Part shown: piece by piece, positions 29,236 through 38,271 of the stretch
Layout of the letters: each line of letters starts with the position of its first letter
Numbering within the stretch: the first letter of the stretch is position 1
Origin: Sphingopyxis sp. JAI128
GTDB taxonomy: Bacteria; Pseudomonadota; Alphaproteobacteria; Sphingomonadales; Sphingomonadaceae
DNA: 64,000 nt
Assembly: GCF_014207235.1 (NCBI RefSeq)
Contig: NZ_JACHDA010000005.1
Coordinates: 186,001-250,000 of the forward strand
Direction of reading: 5' to 3'
Made by a program: the position numbers and the translations under genes
Notes under the pieces: model-generated
Seen by the model: only the letters and a program-made list of their open reading frames with translations
The model's database searches: none
Told to the model about the DNA's origin: nothing

Positions 29236-29364
29236 TGATCTATTTGCTTTCTGCGCCGAAAGGTTCGGTTGCCGCGCCAAATGGATTCAGGCGTGCGACG
29301 GGCCGACAGTCGCAACGACACCAGGGATTGCGCGCGAGTCCCAGTGCTGGCAAAGGCGAGCTCA

Positions 29365-30369
29365 ATGAGCAAAATTAACGATCTGATGGCCCGCGGGACC
29401 GAGCTTCTCGGGAGCGACTATGCCATTCTTTGCGGCGCGATGAGCTGGGTCTCCGAACGCCATCTGGTCAGCGCGATCAGCAATGCCGGCGGGTTCGGGG
29501 TGATCGCATGCGGCGCCATGACGCCCGATCTTCTCGATGCCGAAATCGCCGCGACCAAGGCGCTGGCGACGCGCAATTTCGGCGTCAACCTGATCACCAT
29601 GCATCCCCAGCTTTTCGAACTTATCGACGTCTGTGCCAAACATGGCGTCGCCCATGTCGTGCTTGCCGGCGGGCTGCCGCCCAAGGGTAGCCTCGAAGCG
29701 ATCAAGGCGTCGGGGGCAAAGGTCATATGTTTCGCGCCGACCCTCGCGCTCGCGAAAAAGCTTATCCGGTCGGGCGTCGATGCGCTGGTCATAGAAGGCA
29801 TGGAAGCGGGCGGCCATATCGGCCCCGTATCGACGAGCGTGCTGGCGCAGGAAATCCTGCCGGCACTTGCCGACAAAGTCCCGATCTTCGTCGCCGGCGG
29901 CATCGGCCGCGGCGAAGCGATCGCCGCCTATCTTGAGATGGGCGCATCGGGCGTCCAACTCGGCACCCGCTTCGTGTGCGCGATCGAAAGCATCGCGCAT
30001 CCCAATTTCAAAAAAGCCTTCCTCCGCGCCTCGGCGCGCGAGGCGATCGCGAGCGTCCAGATCGATCCGCGCCTGCCCGTCATCCCCGTCCGCGCGCTCA
30101 GAAACGCGGGGACCGAAGCCTTTACTGCGAAGCAGCGCGAGGTCGCGAACAAACTCGACACGGGCGAGGTTGATATGATGGCGGCGCAGCTTGAAATCGA
30201 GCATTATTGGGCGGGCGCGCTGCGCCGCGCGGTGATCGACGGCGACGTCGAGAATGGCTCGTTAATGGCAGGGCAATCTGTCGGCATGGTATCGCAGGAA
30301 GAAAGTGCCGCCGAGATCATCGCAACTTTGGCGCAGCAGGCCGAAAGCGCGTTGCGCGCACGGGATTGA
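29365..30369 (+). CDS. Nitronate monooxygenase / FabK-like flavoprotein
   Basis: Encodes 334 residues from the ATG at 29365 (MSKINDLMARGTELLGSDYA), with AAAGGCGAG upstream. The TIM-barrel FMN motifs are visible: ISNAGGFGVIACGAM, FGVNLITMHP, VIEGMEAGGHIGP, and the phosphate-binding VFVAGGIGRG-like segment. The family contains 2-nitropropane dioxygenase-like enzymes and FabK enoyl-ACP reductases; the sequence alone does not separate them. The promoter region is shared with the divergent YezD gene. Confidence 0.88.
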   Translation: MSKINDLMARGTELLGSDYAILCGAMSWVSERHLVSAISNAGGFGVIACGAMTPDLLDAEIAATKALATRNFGVNLITMHPQLFELIDVCAKHGVAHVVLAGGLPPKGSLEAIKASGAKVICFAPTLALAKKLIRSGVDALVIEGMEAGGHIGPVSTSVLAQEILPALADKVPIFVAGGIGRGEAIAAYLEMGASGVQLGTRFVCAIESIAHPNFKKAFLRASAREAIASVQIDPRLPVIPVRALRNAGTEAFTAKQREVANKLDTGEVDMMAAQLEIEHYWAGALRRAVIDGDVENGSLMAGQSVGMVSQEESAAEIIATLAQQAESALRARD

Positions 30370-30399
30370 CGCCGCATATTTGCGGTTGGGGAGTGGATC

Positions 30400-31152
30400 A
30401 TGAATTTGTCGCGTAAGATTATCGTCGCCGCCCTGCTCGCGGGTCTGGCCGCTTGTACGAAGGCGCCGCCCCCGCCCCCGCCGCCTCCGCCGCCCCCGCC
30501 GCCGGTCATCATCATTCCGCCGCGGCCGTTGCCGCCGGGCAACGCGTCGCTCACGCAAATCCTGCCCGGGCGCGGCATCGATGGCCGCTTCGTCACTGCG
30601 AACAGCGGCGTGACCGGCGACCGGGCTTTCTGGCAGTTGAAGATCGGGCTCAACGTCGCCGCGATCGGCTGCCGGGGTCTCGAAGAAGCCTCGCTCGTTT
30701 CCGCCTATAACAACATCATCAAAACCCATGGCAAGGTGATCAAGTCGACCGAGAAGAGTGTGATCTCCCAGCTTGGGAAGGAGAATAAGAACAACGGAAT
30801 CGCTCCGCGTGATCGGCTGTCGACACAACTATTTAACTATTTTGCGCAGCCGCCGGCGCAGCGCGATTTCTGTGTGCGCGCCAACGAGATCGCCCAGATC
30901 GTCTCTACCACTCCAAGCGCGCAGCTTGTCGAGCAAGCACCCGCGCATCTTGCCCGACTCGATCAACCATTTGTCGATTTCTACGAAGCCTATGCAAAAT
31001 ATCAGGCCGACTTGGTTGCCTGGGATGCCAAATATGCCCCGCCGCCGCCGATCATGAGCGCACCTGCCCCGATTGGCCCGACGGTCACGAACGGCGCCGT
31101 GGAGCCCAGCGCAGTTGCAACGGACCCGGCGACGCCAGAGGCGGGCAGCTGA
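30400..31152 (+). CDS. Poly-proline lipoprotein of unknown function
   Basis: Encodes 250 residues. A lipobox (LLAGLAAC) gives a lipidated Cys near residue 19. Directly after it come 13 consecutive prolines (30466-30504), then VIIIPPRPLPPG. The mature domain has two to three further cysteines and a helical region (YEAYAKYQADLVAWDAKYA). A proline run of this length needs EF-P for translation and could act as a rigid spacer away from the membrane. No family recognised. It starts 30 bases after the NMO-like gene, so both may be co-transcribed. Confidence 0.82.
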   Translation: MNLSRKIIVAALLAGLAACTKAPPPPPPPPPPPPPVIIIPPRPLPPGNASLTQILPGRGIDGRFVTANSGVTGDRAFWQLKIGLNVAAIGCRGLEEASLVSAYNNIIKTHGKVIKSTEKSVISQLGKENKNNGIAPRDRLSTQLFNYFAQPPAQRDFCVRANEIAQIVSTTPSAQLVEQAPAHLARLDQPFVDFYEAYAKYQADLVAWDAKYAPPPPIMSAPAPIGPTVTNGAVEPSAVATDPATPEAGS

Positions 31153-31246
31153 CGGGAATCTTCGCCGACGCGGTACGCGGCAACAGAATAGGGAATCGCG
31201 CGCGGAGTATTGGCGCGGTTCGCCTCCTTCTGTTAGCAGGGTTGCG

Positions 31247-33544
31247 ATGACGAACGCCCCGCCACCGCCCTCCTCGGCCGCACAGTCGGCCCGCACGATC
31301 CTGACCCGGCTGCACGAGGTGATGGCCTCGCGCGTCAATGCGCAGGGCAAGCTGAACCAGGTCGTCGGCATCATCGGCGAATGTCTGCATAGCGAAGTCT
31401 GTTCGATCTACCTCCTGCGCGAGGGCGCGCTCGAGCTTTACGCGACGCGCGGGCTGAAGCAGGAAGCGGTGCACGTCACCCGCCTTGGCCTCGGCGAAGG
31501 GTTGGTCGGCACGATCGCCGACCAGATCGAAACGCTGAACCTCGACGAGGCGGCGGCGCATCCCGACTTTTCCTATCGCCCCGAAACGGGAGAGGAATTG
31601 TTCCACAGCTTTGCCGGCGTCCCGATCATCCGCCGCGAACGCGCGGTTGGGGTCCTCTGCGTCCAGCACGCCGACCCGCGCCGATATGACGATATCGAGA
31701 TCGAAACGCTGCAGACCGTGGCGATGGTGCTGTCCGAACTGATCGCCAACGCTGACCTCGTCGATACCGCCGCGCGCACCGATGCCGCTGCGACCGACCA
31801 GTCGGCGCAGCGTCTGAACGGGCAGAAACTGGTCGACGGCATGGGTGCCGGGGTCGCCGTGTTCCACCAGCCGCGCATCACCATCGAACATACGGTCGCC
31901 GACGATACCGAGGCGGAACGTCACCGCGTCTATGCCGCGTTCGACAAGATGCGCGAACAGATCGACCGCATGGCAAGCCAAGCCGACTTCGGCGTCGGCG
32001 GCGAACATGAAGAGGTTATCGAGACCTACAAGATGTTCGCTTATGACGAAGGGTGGTCGCGGCGGATCAACGAAGCGATCGACAGCGGCCTGACCGCTGA
32101 GGCGGCGATCGAACGCGTCCAGCAGCGCACGCGCATGCGTATGCGCCAGATCGATGACCCGTTGCTGCGCGACCGCATGCACGACCTCGAAGACCTGTCG
32201 AACCGGCTGATCCGCATCGTGTCGGGGCAAATGGGTACCGCCGCGCAAATGGGCCTTCGACAGGATTCGATCCTGATCGCGCGCAACCTCGGCCCCGCCG
32301 AGTTGCTCGAATATGACCGCCGCCGACTGAAGGGTGTTGTGCTCGAAGAAGGCTCGCTCACGGCCCACGTCATCATTGTCGCGCGCGCGATGGGCGTCCC
32401 GGTGCTCGGCCGCGTCAGCGACGTGCGCGCCTCGATCCGCGAGGGCGACCTGCTGCTGCTCGACGCGGCGGCGGGCCAGTTGCATGTCAGGCCGACGCAG
32501 GCGGTGCAGGACGCATTCGACGCCAAGCTGGAAATCTCGCAGAAACGACGCGCCAATCTCGCGGCACTGCGCGACCTGCCCGCCGTCACGAAAGACGGCG
32601 TTCCGATCGAGCTGATGATCAACGCCGGCCTCCGCGAAGATGTCGCTGCGCTCGACCTGACCGGTGCTCGCGGAATCGGGCTGTTTCGTACCGAATTCCA
32701 GTTTCTCGTTTCGGCGACGCTGCCTGCGCGCGACCGGCAGCAGCGCCTCTATCGCGACGTGCTCGATGCGGCGGGCGACCGTCCGGTGATCTTTCGCACC
32801 GTCGATATCGGGGGCGACAAGGCGCTGCCCTATATGAATGTTGGCGATAGCGCGCAGGAGGAAAATCCGGCGATGGGCTGGCGCGCGCTGCGTCTAGCGC
32901 TCGAACGAGAAGGATTGCTCAAAGTTCAGGCCCGCGCGCTCATGGAGGCGGCCGCCGGCCGCACGCTCAATGTGATGTTCCCCATGGTCTCCGAACCCTG
33001 GGAATATGAAGCGGCCCGCGACCTGTTCGTCGGCCAGCGCGCGTGGCTTGCAAGCCACAACAAGAAGCTGCCCGTCGCAATTCGCTATGGCGCGATGCTC
33101 GAAGTTCCGGGGCTCGTCGAAACGCTCGACCTGATGCTGCCGCACCTCGACTTCCTGTCGATCGGCACCAACGATCTCACCCAGTTCCTGTTCGCGGCCG
33201 ACCGCGCGCACCCCCGGCTGGCCGAACGCTATGATTGGTTGTCACCCACCGTCATGCGCTATCTGGCGCGGGTTGTGCGCACCGTGGCCGGCAGCAAGGT
33301 TGCGCTCGGTGTTTGCGGCGAAATGGGCGGACGCCCTCTCGAAGCCATGGCACTTCTCGGCGTGGGAATCGAACGCCTGTCGATCACCCCGGCGGGGGTC
33401 GGCCCGGTGAAGGCGATGATCCGATCGCTCGATCTCGCCGCGCTGCGCGCCGACATGCCGGCGATCCTCGCTCAGCCTAGTTCGGACCCGCGCGGTCAAT
33501 ACCGAAATTGGGCGCAGAGCCATCAGGTCGATCTGGGCGATTGA
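31247..33544 (+). CDS. ptsP: Phosphoenolpyruvate-protein phosphotransferase PtsP (EI-Ntr)
   Basis: First enzyme of the nitrogen-related phosphotransferase relay, passing phosphate from PEP to NPr. The start is ATG at 31247 (MTNAPPPPSSAAQSARTILT); product 765 residues. An N-terminal GAF domain (about 25-160), sensing glutamine or 2-oxoglutarate in relatives, leads to the PEP-utiliser N-domain. The phosphohistidine segment is GVVLEEGSLTAHVIIVARAM, and the catalytic PEP-binding barrel has GIGLFRTEFQFL and DFLSIGTNDLTQFLFAADR. EIIA-Ntr and NPr genes are not in the window. Confidence 0.96.
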   Translation: MTNAPPPPSSAAQSARTILTRLHEVMASRVNAQGKLNQVVGIIGECLHSEVCSIYLLREGALELYATRGLKQEAVHVTRLGLGEGLVGTIADQIETLNLDEAAAHPDFSYRPETGEELFHSFAGVPIIRRERAVGVLCVQHADPRRYDDIEIETLQTVAMVLSELIANADLVDTAARTDAAATDQSAQRLNGQKLVDGMGAGVAVFHQPRITIEHTVADDTEAERHRVYAAFDKMREQIDRMASQADFGVGGEHEEVIETYKMFAYDEGWSRRINEAIDSGLTAEAAIERVQQRTRMRMRQIDDPLLRDRMHDLEDLSNRLIRIVSGQMGTAAQMGLRQDSILIARNLGPAELLEYDRRRLKGVVLEEGSLTAHVIIVARAMGVPVLGRVSDVRASIREGDLLLLDAAAGQLHVRPTQAVQDAFDAKLEISQKRRANLAALRDLPAVTKDGVPIELMINAGLREDVAALDLTGARGIGLFRTEFQFLVSATLPARDRQQRLYRDVLDAAGDRPVIFRTVDIGGDKALPYMNVGDSAQEENPAMGWRALRLALEREGLLKVQARALMEAAAGRTLNVMFPMVSEPWEYEAARDLFVGQRAWLASHNKKLPVAIRYGAMLEVPGLVETLDLMLPHLDFLSIGTNDLTQFLFAADRAHPRLAERYDWLSPTVMRYLARVVRTVAGSKVALGVCGEMGGRPLEAMALLGVGIERLSITPAGVGPVKAMIRSLDLAALRADMPAILAQPSSDPRGQYRNWAQSHQVDLGD

Positions 33545-33612
33545 CCCATCGGGTAATTGCTCCGCAGGCCATGTTTATGTTATGTTCTCTTCACTGATGT
33601 GAGGAGATGACG

Positions 33613-34029
33613 ATGACCGATTCGAGCCCGCGCGCCAGCGGCCAATGCCATTGCGGCGCGATCCGTTATTCGATGCCGACCGCGGTCGAGCATCATGCTC
33701 TGTGCCATTGCAGCGATTGCCGTCGCCATTCGGGCGCACCGATGGTCGGCTGGGCGCTTGTCGGGCAGGATGTAATCGAGGTCAGCGGGACGGCCAAGGT
33801 CTACGCGTCTTCGGGGCATGGCCGCCGTCATTTCTGCGGCGATTGCGGCACGGGACTCTTCTACACCAACGACGCTATTTTTCCGGGGCAAATCGATGTG
33901 CAGGTCGCGACGCTCGACGACCCCGACCTGATCCCGGCGCAGGTGCAAATCCAGACAGCAGAACGGATCGGCTGGATGGAAAAGCTGGGCACTTTGCCGG
34001 CGTTTGAGCGTTATCCGCCCTTCGAATAA
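33613..34029 (+). CDS. GFA/CENP-V family glutathione-binding-like protein
   Basis: Encodes 138 residues from the ATG at 33613, which has GAGGAG six bases upstream; an ATG at 33607 directly abuts it and is less likely. The zinc-binding cysteines are seen in QCHCGAIRY, CHCSDCRRHSG and FCGDCGTGLF, typical of glutathione-dependent formaldehyde-activating (GFA) and CENP-V domains. Substrate unknown; true formaldehyde activation is unlikely to be inferred for all members. It is convergent with the serine hydrolase gene, the two stops abutting. Confidence 0.9.
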   Translation: MTDSSPRASGQCHCGAIRYSMPTAVEHHALCHCSDCRRHSGAPMVGWALVGQDVIEVSGTAKVYASSGHGRRHFCGDCGTGLFYTNDAIFPGQIDVQVATLDDPDLIPAQVQIQTAERIGWMEKLGTLPAFERYPPFE

Positions 34030-35391
34030 TCAGTCGCGATCGTCGGCGGCGACCACCGCCTTCACAAGCGCCGCGATATCGAGACGGTTCTTGTCGTCGT
34101 CATAGCCCTGGCGGACGATCACCAACCGGCGCGACGGGATGACGACAAGATATTGGCCGCGATTGCCAAAGGCGCTGAACGCGTCGGCGGGAACGCCGTC
34201 CGATTTGCTGAACAGCCAGAAACCCGCGCCATAACCAAACTCCCGGTCGGGCTGCGGCCCGCTGGGCGTCGTGACGAAGCTGCGCCAGTTTGCCGGAAGC
34301 AGACGCTTGCCTCTCCACATCCCGTCATTCTGGTAGAGCAGCCCGAGCCGCGCGAGATCGCGAGCCGTCGTCCAGACCTGGCTCGACAAGATATAGTCGC
34401 CGTCCTTGTCGTGCTCGGCAAAGGTCCGCGTCATGCCAAGCTGGTCGAAGAATGCATTGGGGTCCAAAACCTCCCCCGATTTAGCGAGCGCCGCCTTCAA
34501 TGACAATATCGCAAGCATCGTGTCGTTGTTGGCATAGCGATAGCCGCTGTTCGGCGCGTTCAACAGCGGCCATTGGGTCGTCCACTGGCGGACCGAGGCG
34601 CCGCCCATATAGATGGCGTCGGTGCGATTGCCGGCGGTGTCGCTCGTCAGCCCGCTCGCCATGCGCATCAGCTGTTCGGTCGTGATCGCGGAGCGCGGAT
34701 CGCCGGGCGTCTGCCATTCGGCGATCATTGCGGGCTTCTTGACGTCGATCCGGCCCTTCAGCACCGCATGGCCGACGAGTGTCGCCGCCATCGACTTCGC
34801 GACTGAAAAGGTCCGCTGGGCGGTATGCAGGTTGTGACCCCGTTGATACCACTCGTAAATGATCCGGCCCTGCTTGACGATCAGCAGCGCGCTCGTGCGT
34901 CCGCCGAAGCTGTCGCGGCTTGTCGAAACCCCGGCGAACGGCGGGAGGGCCGCTGACATCCCCGCCTGCGCGCCACGGTCGCCCAGCGGCCACGCCTGAT
35001 CGTCGAAATTGGGTCGTGGAGCCACGCCGGACCGCGGTGTCGCTTGCGATCCGATCGGCAACGTGACGCAGCCTTCGCGACTGTCCCATTGGGCAACGCG
35101 CGGCGGCATATCGTCGCGATAGCGCACGCTCACTCGCTTCGCCTCGGCGTCGATCTCGGCCTTCAGTGCACGCACGTCGGCCTCGATCTCGGGATAAATG
35201 CCGGTCAGTTCGTCGCGCTCGATGTCGGCGAGCGCTTTGCCGTCGCCGTTCCACAGGGAGGAACAGGTGAAAGCCGCGCGATAGCCTGCGGCCCACGCCC
35301 GGTTGATCTCGGCGCTTGCCTGCGGCGCTTGCGCATGCGCCGGCAGCGCACAGGCGGCGAACGCAAGCCCCACCATCAACCGGCGCAGCAT
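34030..35391 (-). CDS. Beta-lactamase class C / penicillin-binding-protein-like serine hydrolase
   Basis: Encodes 453 residues from the ATG at 35391, which begins a Sec signal peptide (MLRRLMVGLAFAACALPAHA), so the product is exported. The nucleophile motif S-x-x-K is in FSVAKSMAATLVG; a Y-A-N tyrosine motif is in YRYANNDTMLAIL; the third motif is the loop FGNRGQYLVV. An extra N-terminal region (about 25-150) precedes the hydrolase domain. Relatives include EstB esterases and 6-aminohexanoate-dimer hydrolases, so this is not necessarily an antibiotic resistance enzyme. It starts one base after the frameshifted mmcQ-type gene. Confidence 0.85.
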   Translation of the reverse strand: MLRRLMVGLAFAACALPAHAQAPQASAEINRAWAAGYRAAFTCSSLWNGDGKALADIERDELTGIYPEIEADVRALKAEIDAEAKRVSVRYRDDMPPRVAQWDSREGCVTLPIGSQATPRSGVAPRPNFDDQAWPLGDRGAQAGMSAALPPFAGVSTSRDSFGGRTSALLIVKQGRIIYEWYQRGHNLHTAQRTFSVAKSMAATLVGHAVLKGRIDVKKPAMIAEWQTPGDPRSAITTEQLMRMASGLTSDTAGNRTDAIYMGGASVRQWTTQWPLLNAPNSGYRYANNDTMLAILSLKAALAKSGEVLDPNAFFDQLGMTRTFAEHDKDGDYILSSQVWTTARDLARLGLLYQNDGMWRGKRLLPANWRSFVTTPSGPQPDREFGYGAGFWLFSKSDGVPADAFSAFGNRGQYLVVIPSRRLVIVRQGYDDDKNRLDIAALVKAVVAADDRD

Positions 35392-35392
35392 C

Positions 35393-35745
35393 TCAGGGCC
35401 GCTCGCCAAAAGCTTGGCGCTGGGCCTTTTTGGCCCGATCCCACCAGGCGCGGCGGATGATGTTGGCGACGCGCCCAGGGTCGTCCGATCCGAACCGGAC
35501 AAGCACAGCGTGCCAGTCTTCATAATGCCGGGTCTGCCAGAAAGTGTCGGGATCGGTTTCAAGCAGGACCTCCTTTTCGCCGGGCATGCCCATCACCGCA
35601 AAACTTCCCGGCTCGCGCCCGGGCGATGCCAGCGCCTTTCCGTTGAGCTTGGGACAGGGGTGCCATAGAAAGGCAGTATTTCAACGTCGGGCAACGTGCA
35701 GGCGAAAGCGACCACGTCGCTCCAGCTGTCGAAGCGCTGCGTCAT
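35393..35745 (-). pseudogene. MmcQ/YjbR family gene interrupted by a frameshift
   Basis: Reading leftwards from 35745 the frame begins MTQRFDSWSDVVAFACTLPD and stays in register to PFYGTPVP at about 35650. The family sequence then resumes in another frame as KLNGKALASPGREPGSFAVM, continuing through DTFWQTRHYEDWHAVLV to WWDRAKKAQRQAF. One base is missing near 35649-35655; restoring it, or a -1 shift, would give a complete protein of about 117 residues. The local sequence is not a classical slippery heptamer. Either a true pseudogene or an assembly error. Its ATG overlaps the rarA stop as ATGA. Confidence 0.8.
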
Positions 35746-37067
35746 GCTCCACCCCGCACACGCCGTTGCTCGTCCCACCAGGCGATGCGTTCGGCAATCC
35801 GTTTTTCGAAACCGCGGTCGGTTGGTCTGTAATAGACTTGCGCGCCCATGCCTTCGGGCCAGTAACCGGCCCCCGAAAATCCTTCGGGCGCGTCATGATC
35901 ATATTCATAACCCGCGCCATAACCCAGATCCTTCATCAGCTTCGTCGGCGCGTTGAGAATGTTAGCGGGCGGCGCCAGCGATCCAGTATCGCGCGCCGAA
36001 GCAAAGGCCCCTTTTTGCGCGGCATAGGCCGCGTTCGATTTGGGCGCTGTCGCGAGATAGAGACAGGCCTGCACGATCGCGAGTTCGCCCTCGGGCGAGC
36101 CAAGGAATTGATAGGCATCCTTGGCAGCCAGACATTGCACGAGCGCTTGCGGATCGGCGAGACCCACATCCTCGCTCGCGAAGCGCACGAGGCGGCGCAG
36201 GACATAGAGCGGCTCCTCACCCGCCACGAGCATGCGCGCCATATAATAGAGCGCGGCCTGCGGATCGGAACCGCGCAACGCCTTGTGCAATGCCGAAATC
36301 AGATTGTAATGTCCGTCGCGGTCCTTGTCGTACACGGGCATGCGCCGATGAAGGAAACCGGCGAGTTCGCCCGGATCGAGCGGCGTGTCGATTGCGGCTG
36401 CGAACAGGGTCTCGACCTGGTTGAGCAGGAAGCGTCCGTCGCCATCGGCACTCGCGATCAAGGCCGCCTTCGCATCGGCCGTCACCGGCAGGGCGCGTCC
36501 GACATCCGCCTCGGCGCGGGCCACCAACGTCGCCAGCGCGTCATCGCCCAGCCGGTTGAGGACCAGCACCTGCGCGCGCGATAGCAGCGCCGCGTTGAGC
36601 GCGAAGCTGGGATTCTCGGTCGTGGCGCCGACCAACACCACGGTCCCGCGTTCGACATAGGGCAGGAAACCATCCTGCTGCGCGCGATTGAAACGATGGA
36701 TTTCGTCGACGAAAAGCAGGGTGCGCTTGGCCGCGGCAGCCATTTTTTCTGCATCGGCAAAAGCTTGCCGCAGGTCGGCGACGCCGGAAAATACCGCTGA
36801 TAGCGGCGCGAAGCGCATCCCCACCGCTTCGGCGAGCAGGCGCGCGATCGTGGTCTTCCCTGTCCCCGGCGGCCCCCAAAGAATTATCGATGACAATTGC
36901 CCGGCCGCTACCATGCGGCCGATCGCACCGTCCGCGCCCGTCAGGTGCTCCTGCCCGACAACATCGGTGAGAAGCTGCGGACGAAGCCGCTCGGCGAGCG
37001 GGACGGGACCCGACACCGCGTTGCGCTGCACCCTGGGCACCTCTTCACCGAACAAGTCCCCGGCCAT
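35742..37067 (-). CDS. rarA: Replication-associated recombination protein A (AAA+ ATPase)
   Basis: Clamp-loader-like ATPase that acts at stalled replication forks. The ATG at 37067 (MAGDLFGEEVPRVQRNAVSG) is chosen because the conserved N-terminus starts here; a frame extends upstream but runs into the glycosyltransferase gene. The product is 441 residues. Walker A is GPPGTGKT, Walker B is LLFVDEIHRFN, and sensor 1 is VVLVGATTENPSF. The C-terminal MgsA-type tetramerisation region includes KALRGSDPQAALYYMARML and ends at YKYPHD-like YEYDHDAPEG. It overlaps the next gene's start. Confidence 0.95.
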   Translation of the reverse strand: MAGDLFGEEVPRVQRNAVSGPVPLAERLRPQLLTDVVGQEHLTGADGAIGRMVAAGQLSSIILWGPPGTGKTTIARLLAEAVGMRFAPLSAVFSGVADLRQAFADAEKMAAAAKRTLLFVDEIHRFNRAQQDGFLPYVERGTVVLVGATTENPSFALNAALLSRAQVLVLNRLGDDALATLVARAEADVGRALPVTADAKAALIASADGDGRFLLNQVETLFAAAIDTPLDPGELAGFLHRRMPVYDKDRDGHYNLISALHKALRGSDPQAALYYMARMLVAGEEPLYVLRRLVRFASEDVGLADPQALVQCLAAKDAYQFLGSPEGELAIVQACLYLATAPKSNAAYAAQKGAFASARDTGSLAPPANILNAPTKLMKDLGYGAGYEYDHDAPEGFSGAGYWPEGMGAQVYYRPTDRGFEKRIAERIAWWDEQRRVRGGA

Positions 37068-37072
37068 CGGAC

Positions 37073-38230
37073 TTAGCCCCCGCGCCGCTGTTTCTGGCGG
37101 ATCAGGCGGATATAGGTTTCGGCGACCGTCTGGTTGATTGCGTCCCATTGATAGGCGCCGCTTTCGAGCACGGCAGCAGAACCATGACCGGCGCGAAGCG
37201 AGACGTCGCGGCAGTAGCGCTGGAGGTGGTCGGCAAAACCCGTGATCGATCCGGGCGGGACCAGATAACCCGTATGGCCGTGCTTGACGATGCTGGCGCT
37301 GCCCGTCGCGCGCGCGGCCACGACAGGCAGGCCGCACGCCATCGCTTCGAGCGTCACATTGCCGAAAGTCTCGGTCACCGAGGGATTAAAGAAGATATCG
37401 CACGATGCCAGCGCCCGCGCCAGATCTGCCCCGCCCTGAAATCCGACGAACTTGGCGTCGGGCAGGCGCGATTCGAACCATTCGCCGGCTGGCCCTTCAC
37501 CGATCACCACGACCTTGTGCACCGTGCCCCGCCGCTGGAGCAGGTCGATCGCATCGGCGAAGACGTCGAGCCCCTTTTCCATCACCAGCCGGCCGAGAAA
37601 GGCGATGGCGGGCATATCATCCTGTATGCCGAGCCCGCGCCGCCACCCCATGTCGCGACGGTCCGGGTTGAAAATCCCCTGTTCGACGCCGCGCGTCCAG
37701 ATGCCGATATCATAGTTCATCCGCTGATCGCGCAGCACCTGCGCAAAGCTTTCGGATGGCGCGATCAGCGCGTCGCACTTGCGGTAAAGCTTGCGCAGCC
37801 AGGCGACGACGACGGGTTCGAGGAACGACAGATTATAATAGCGGAAATAGGTTTCGAAACGTGTGTGGACCGAACAGGCCACCGGAAGCCGCCGCCGCCG
37901 CGCCCAAGCCGCCGCCTGCCGCGATACGCGATCGGGGCTCGAAATATGGACGATGTTGGGCGCGAAACGGGTGATATCCTCGCGCACGCGCGACGAAAAG
38001 CTTAAGGGAATGCGATATTCGCTGCGTCCCGGGATCGCCATCGACGGCACGCTGACGAGGTCGCCGGTCGGCTCGAAATCGGGATTGGCGACGGTCGGCG
38101 AATAGACGCGCACCGCCGCGCCATGCGCCAACAGAAAGCCGACAAGACGATTGAGCGCCTTGTTCGCACCATCGGTGGTCATGTTGTAATTGCCGCTGAA
38201 CAGGGCGATGCGGAGGTCGGAAACTTCCAT
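37073..38230 (-). CDS. Glycosyltransferase family 4 protein
   Basis: Encodes 385 residues with two Rossmann domains. The N-terminal acceptor domain starts LRIALFSGNYNMTTDGANKA. The C-terminal nucleotide-sugar domain has the GT4 E-x7-E motif in NPSVTETFGNVTLEAMACGL. It resembles GDP-mannose-dependent alpha-mannosyltransferases (MgtA/PimB-like), so a role in glycolipid or polysaccharide synthesis is likely; donor and acceptor are not shown by sequence. It lies five bases upstream of rarA on the same strand. Confidence 0.9.
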   Translation of the reverse strand: MEVSDLRIALFSGNYNMTTDGANKALNRLVGFLLAHGAAVRVYSPTVANPDFEPTGDLVSVPSMAIPGRSEYRIPLSFSSRVREDITRFAPNIVHISSPDRVSRQAAAWARRRRLPVACSVHTRFETYFRYYNLSFLEPVVVAWLRKLYRKCDALIAPSESFAQVLRDQRMNYDIGIWTRGVEQGIFNPDRRDMGWRRGLGIQDDMPAIAFLGRLVMEKGLDVFADAIDLLQRRGTVHKVVVIGEGPAGEWFESRLPDAKFVGFQGGADLARALASCDIFFNPSVTETFGNVTLEAMACGLPVVAARATGSASIVKHGHTGYLVPPGSITGFADHLQRYCRDVSLRAGHGSAAVLESGAYQWDAINQTVAETYIRLIRQKQRRGG

Positions 38231-38271
38231 CCGGCCTCGCCTAATCCTTTAGCCCCGCAAAGGCAATTGGA

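Noticed and set aside
35648..35655. Programmed -1 frameshift in the MmcQ/YjbR gene
   Set aside because: The site does not form a classical X-XXY-YYZ heptamer and no stimulatory hairpin was identified; a one-base deletion is simpler.
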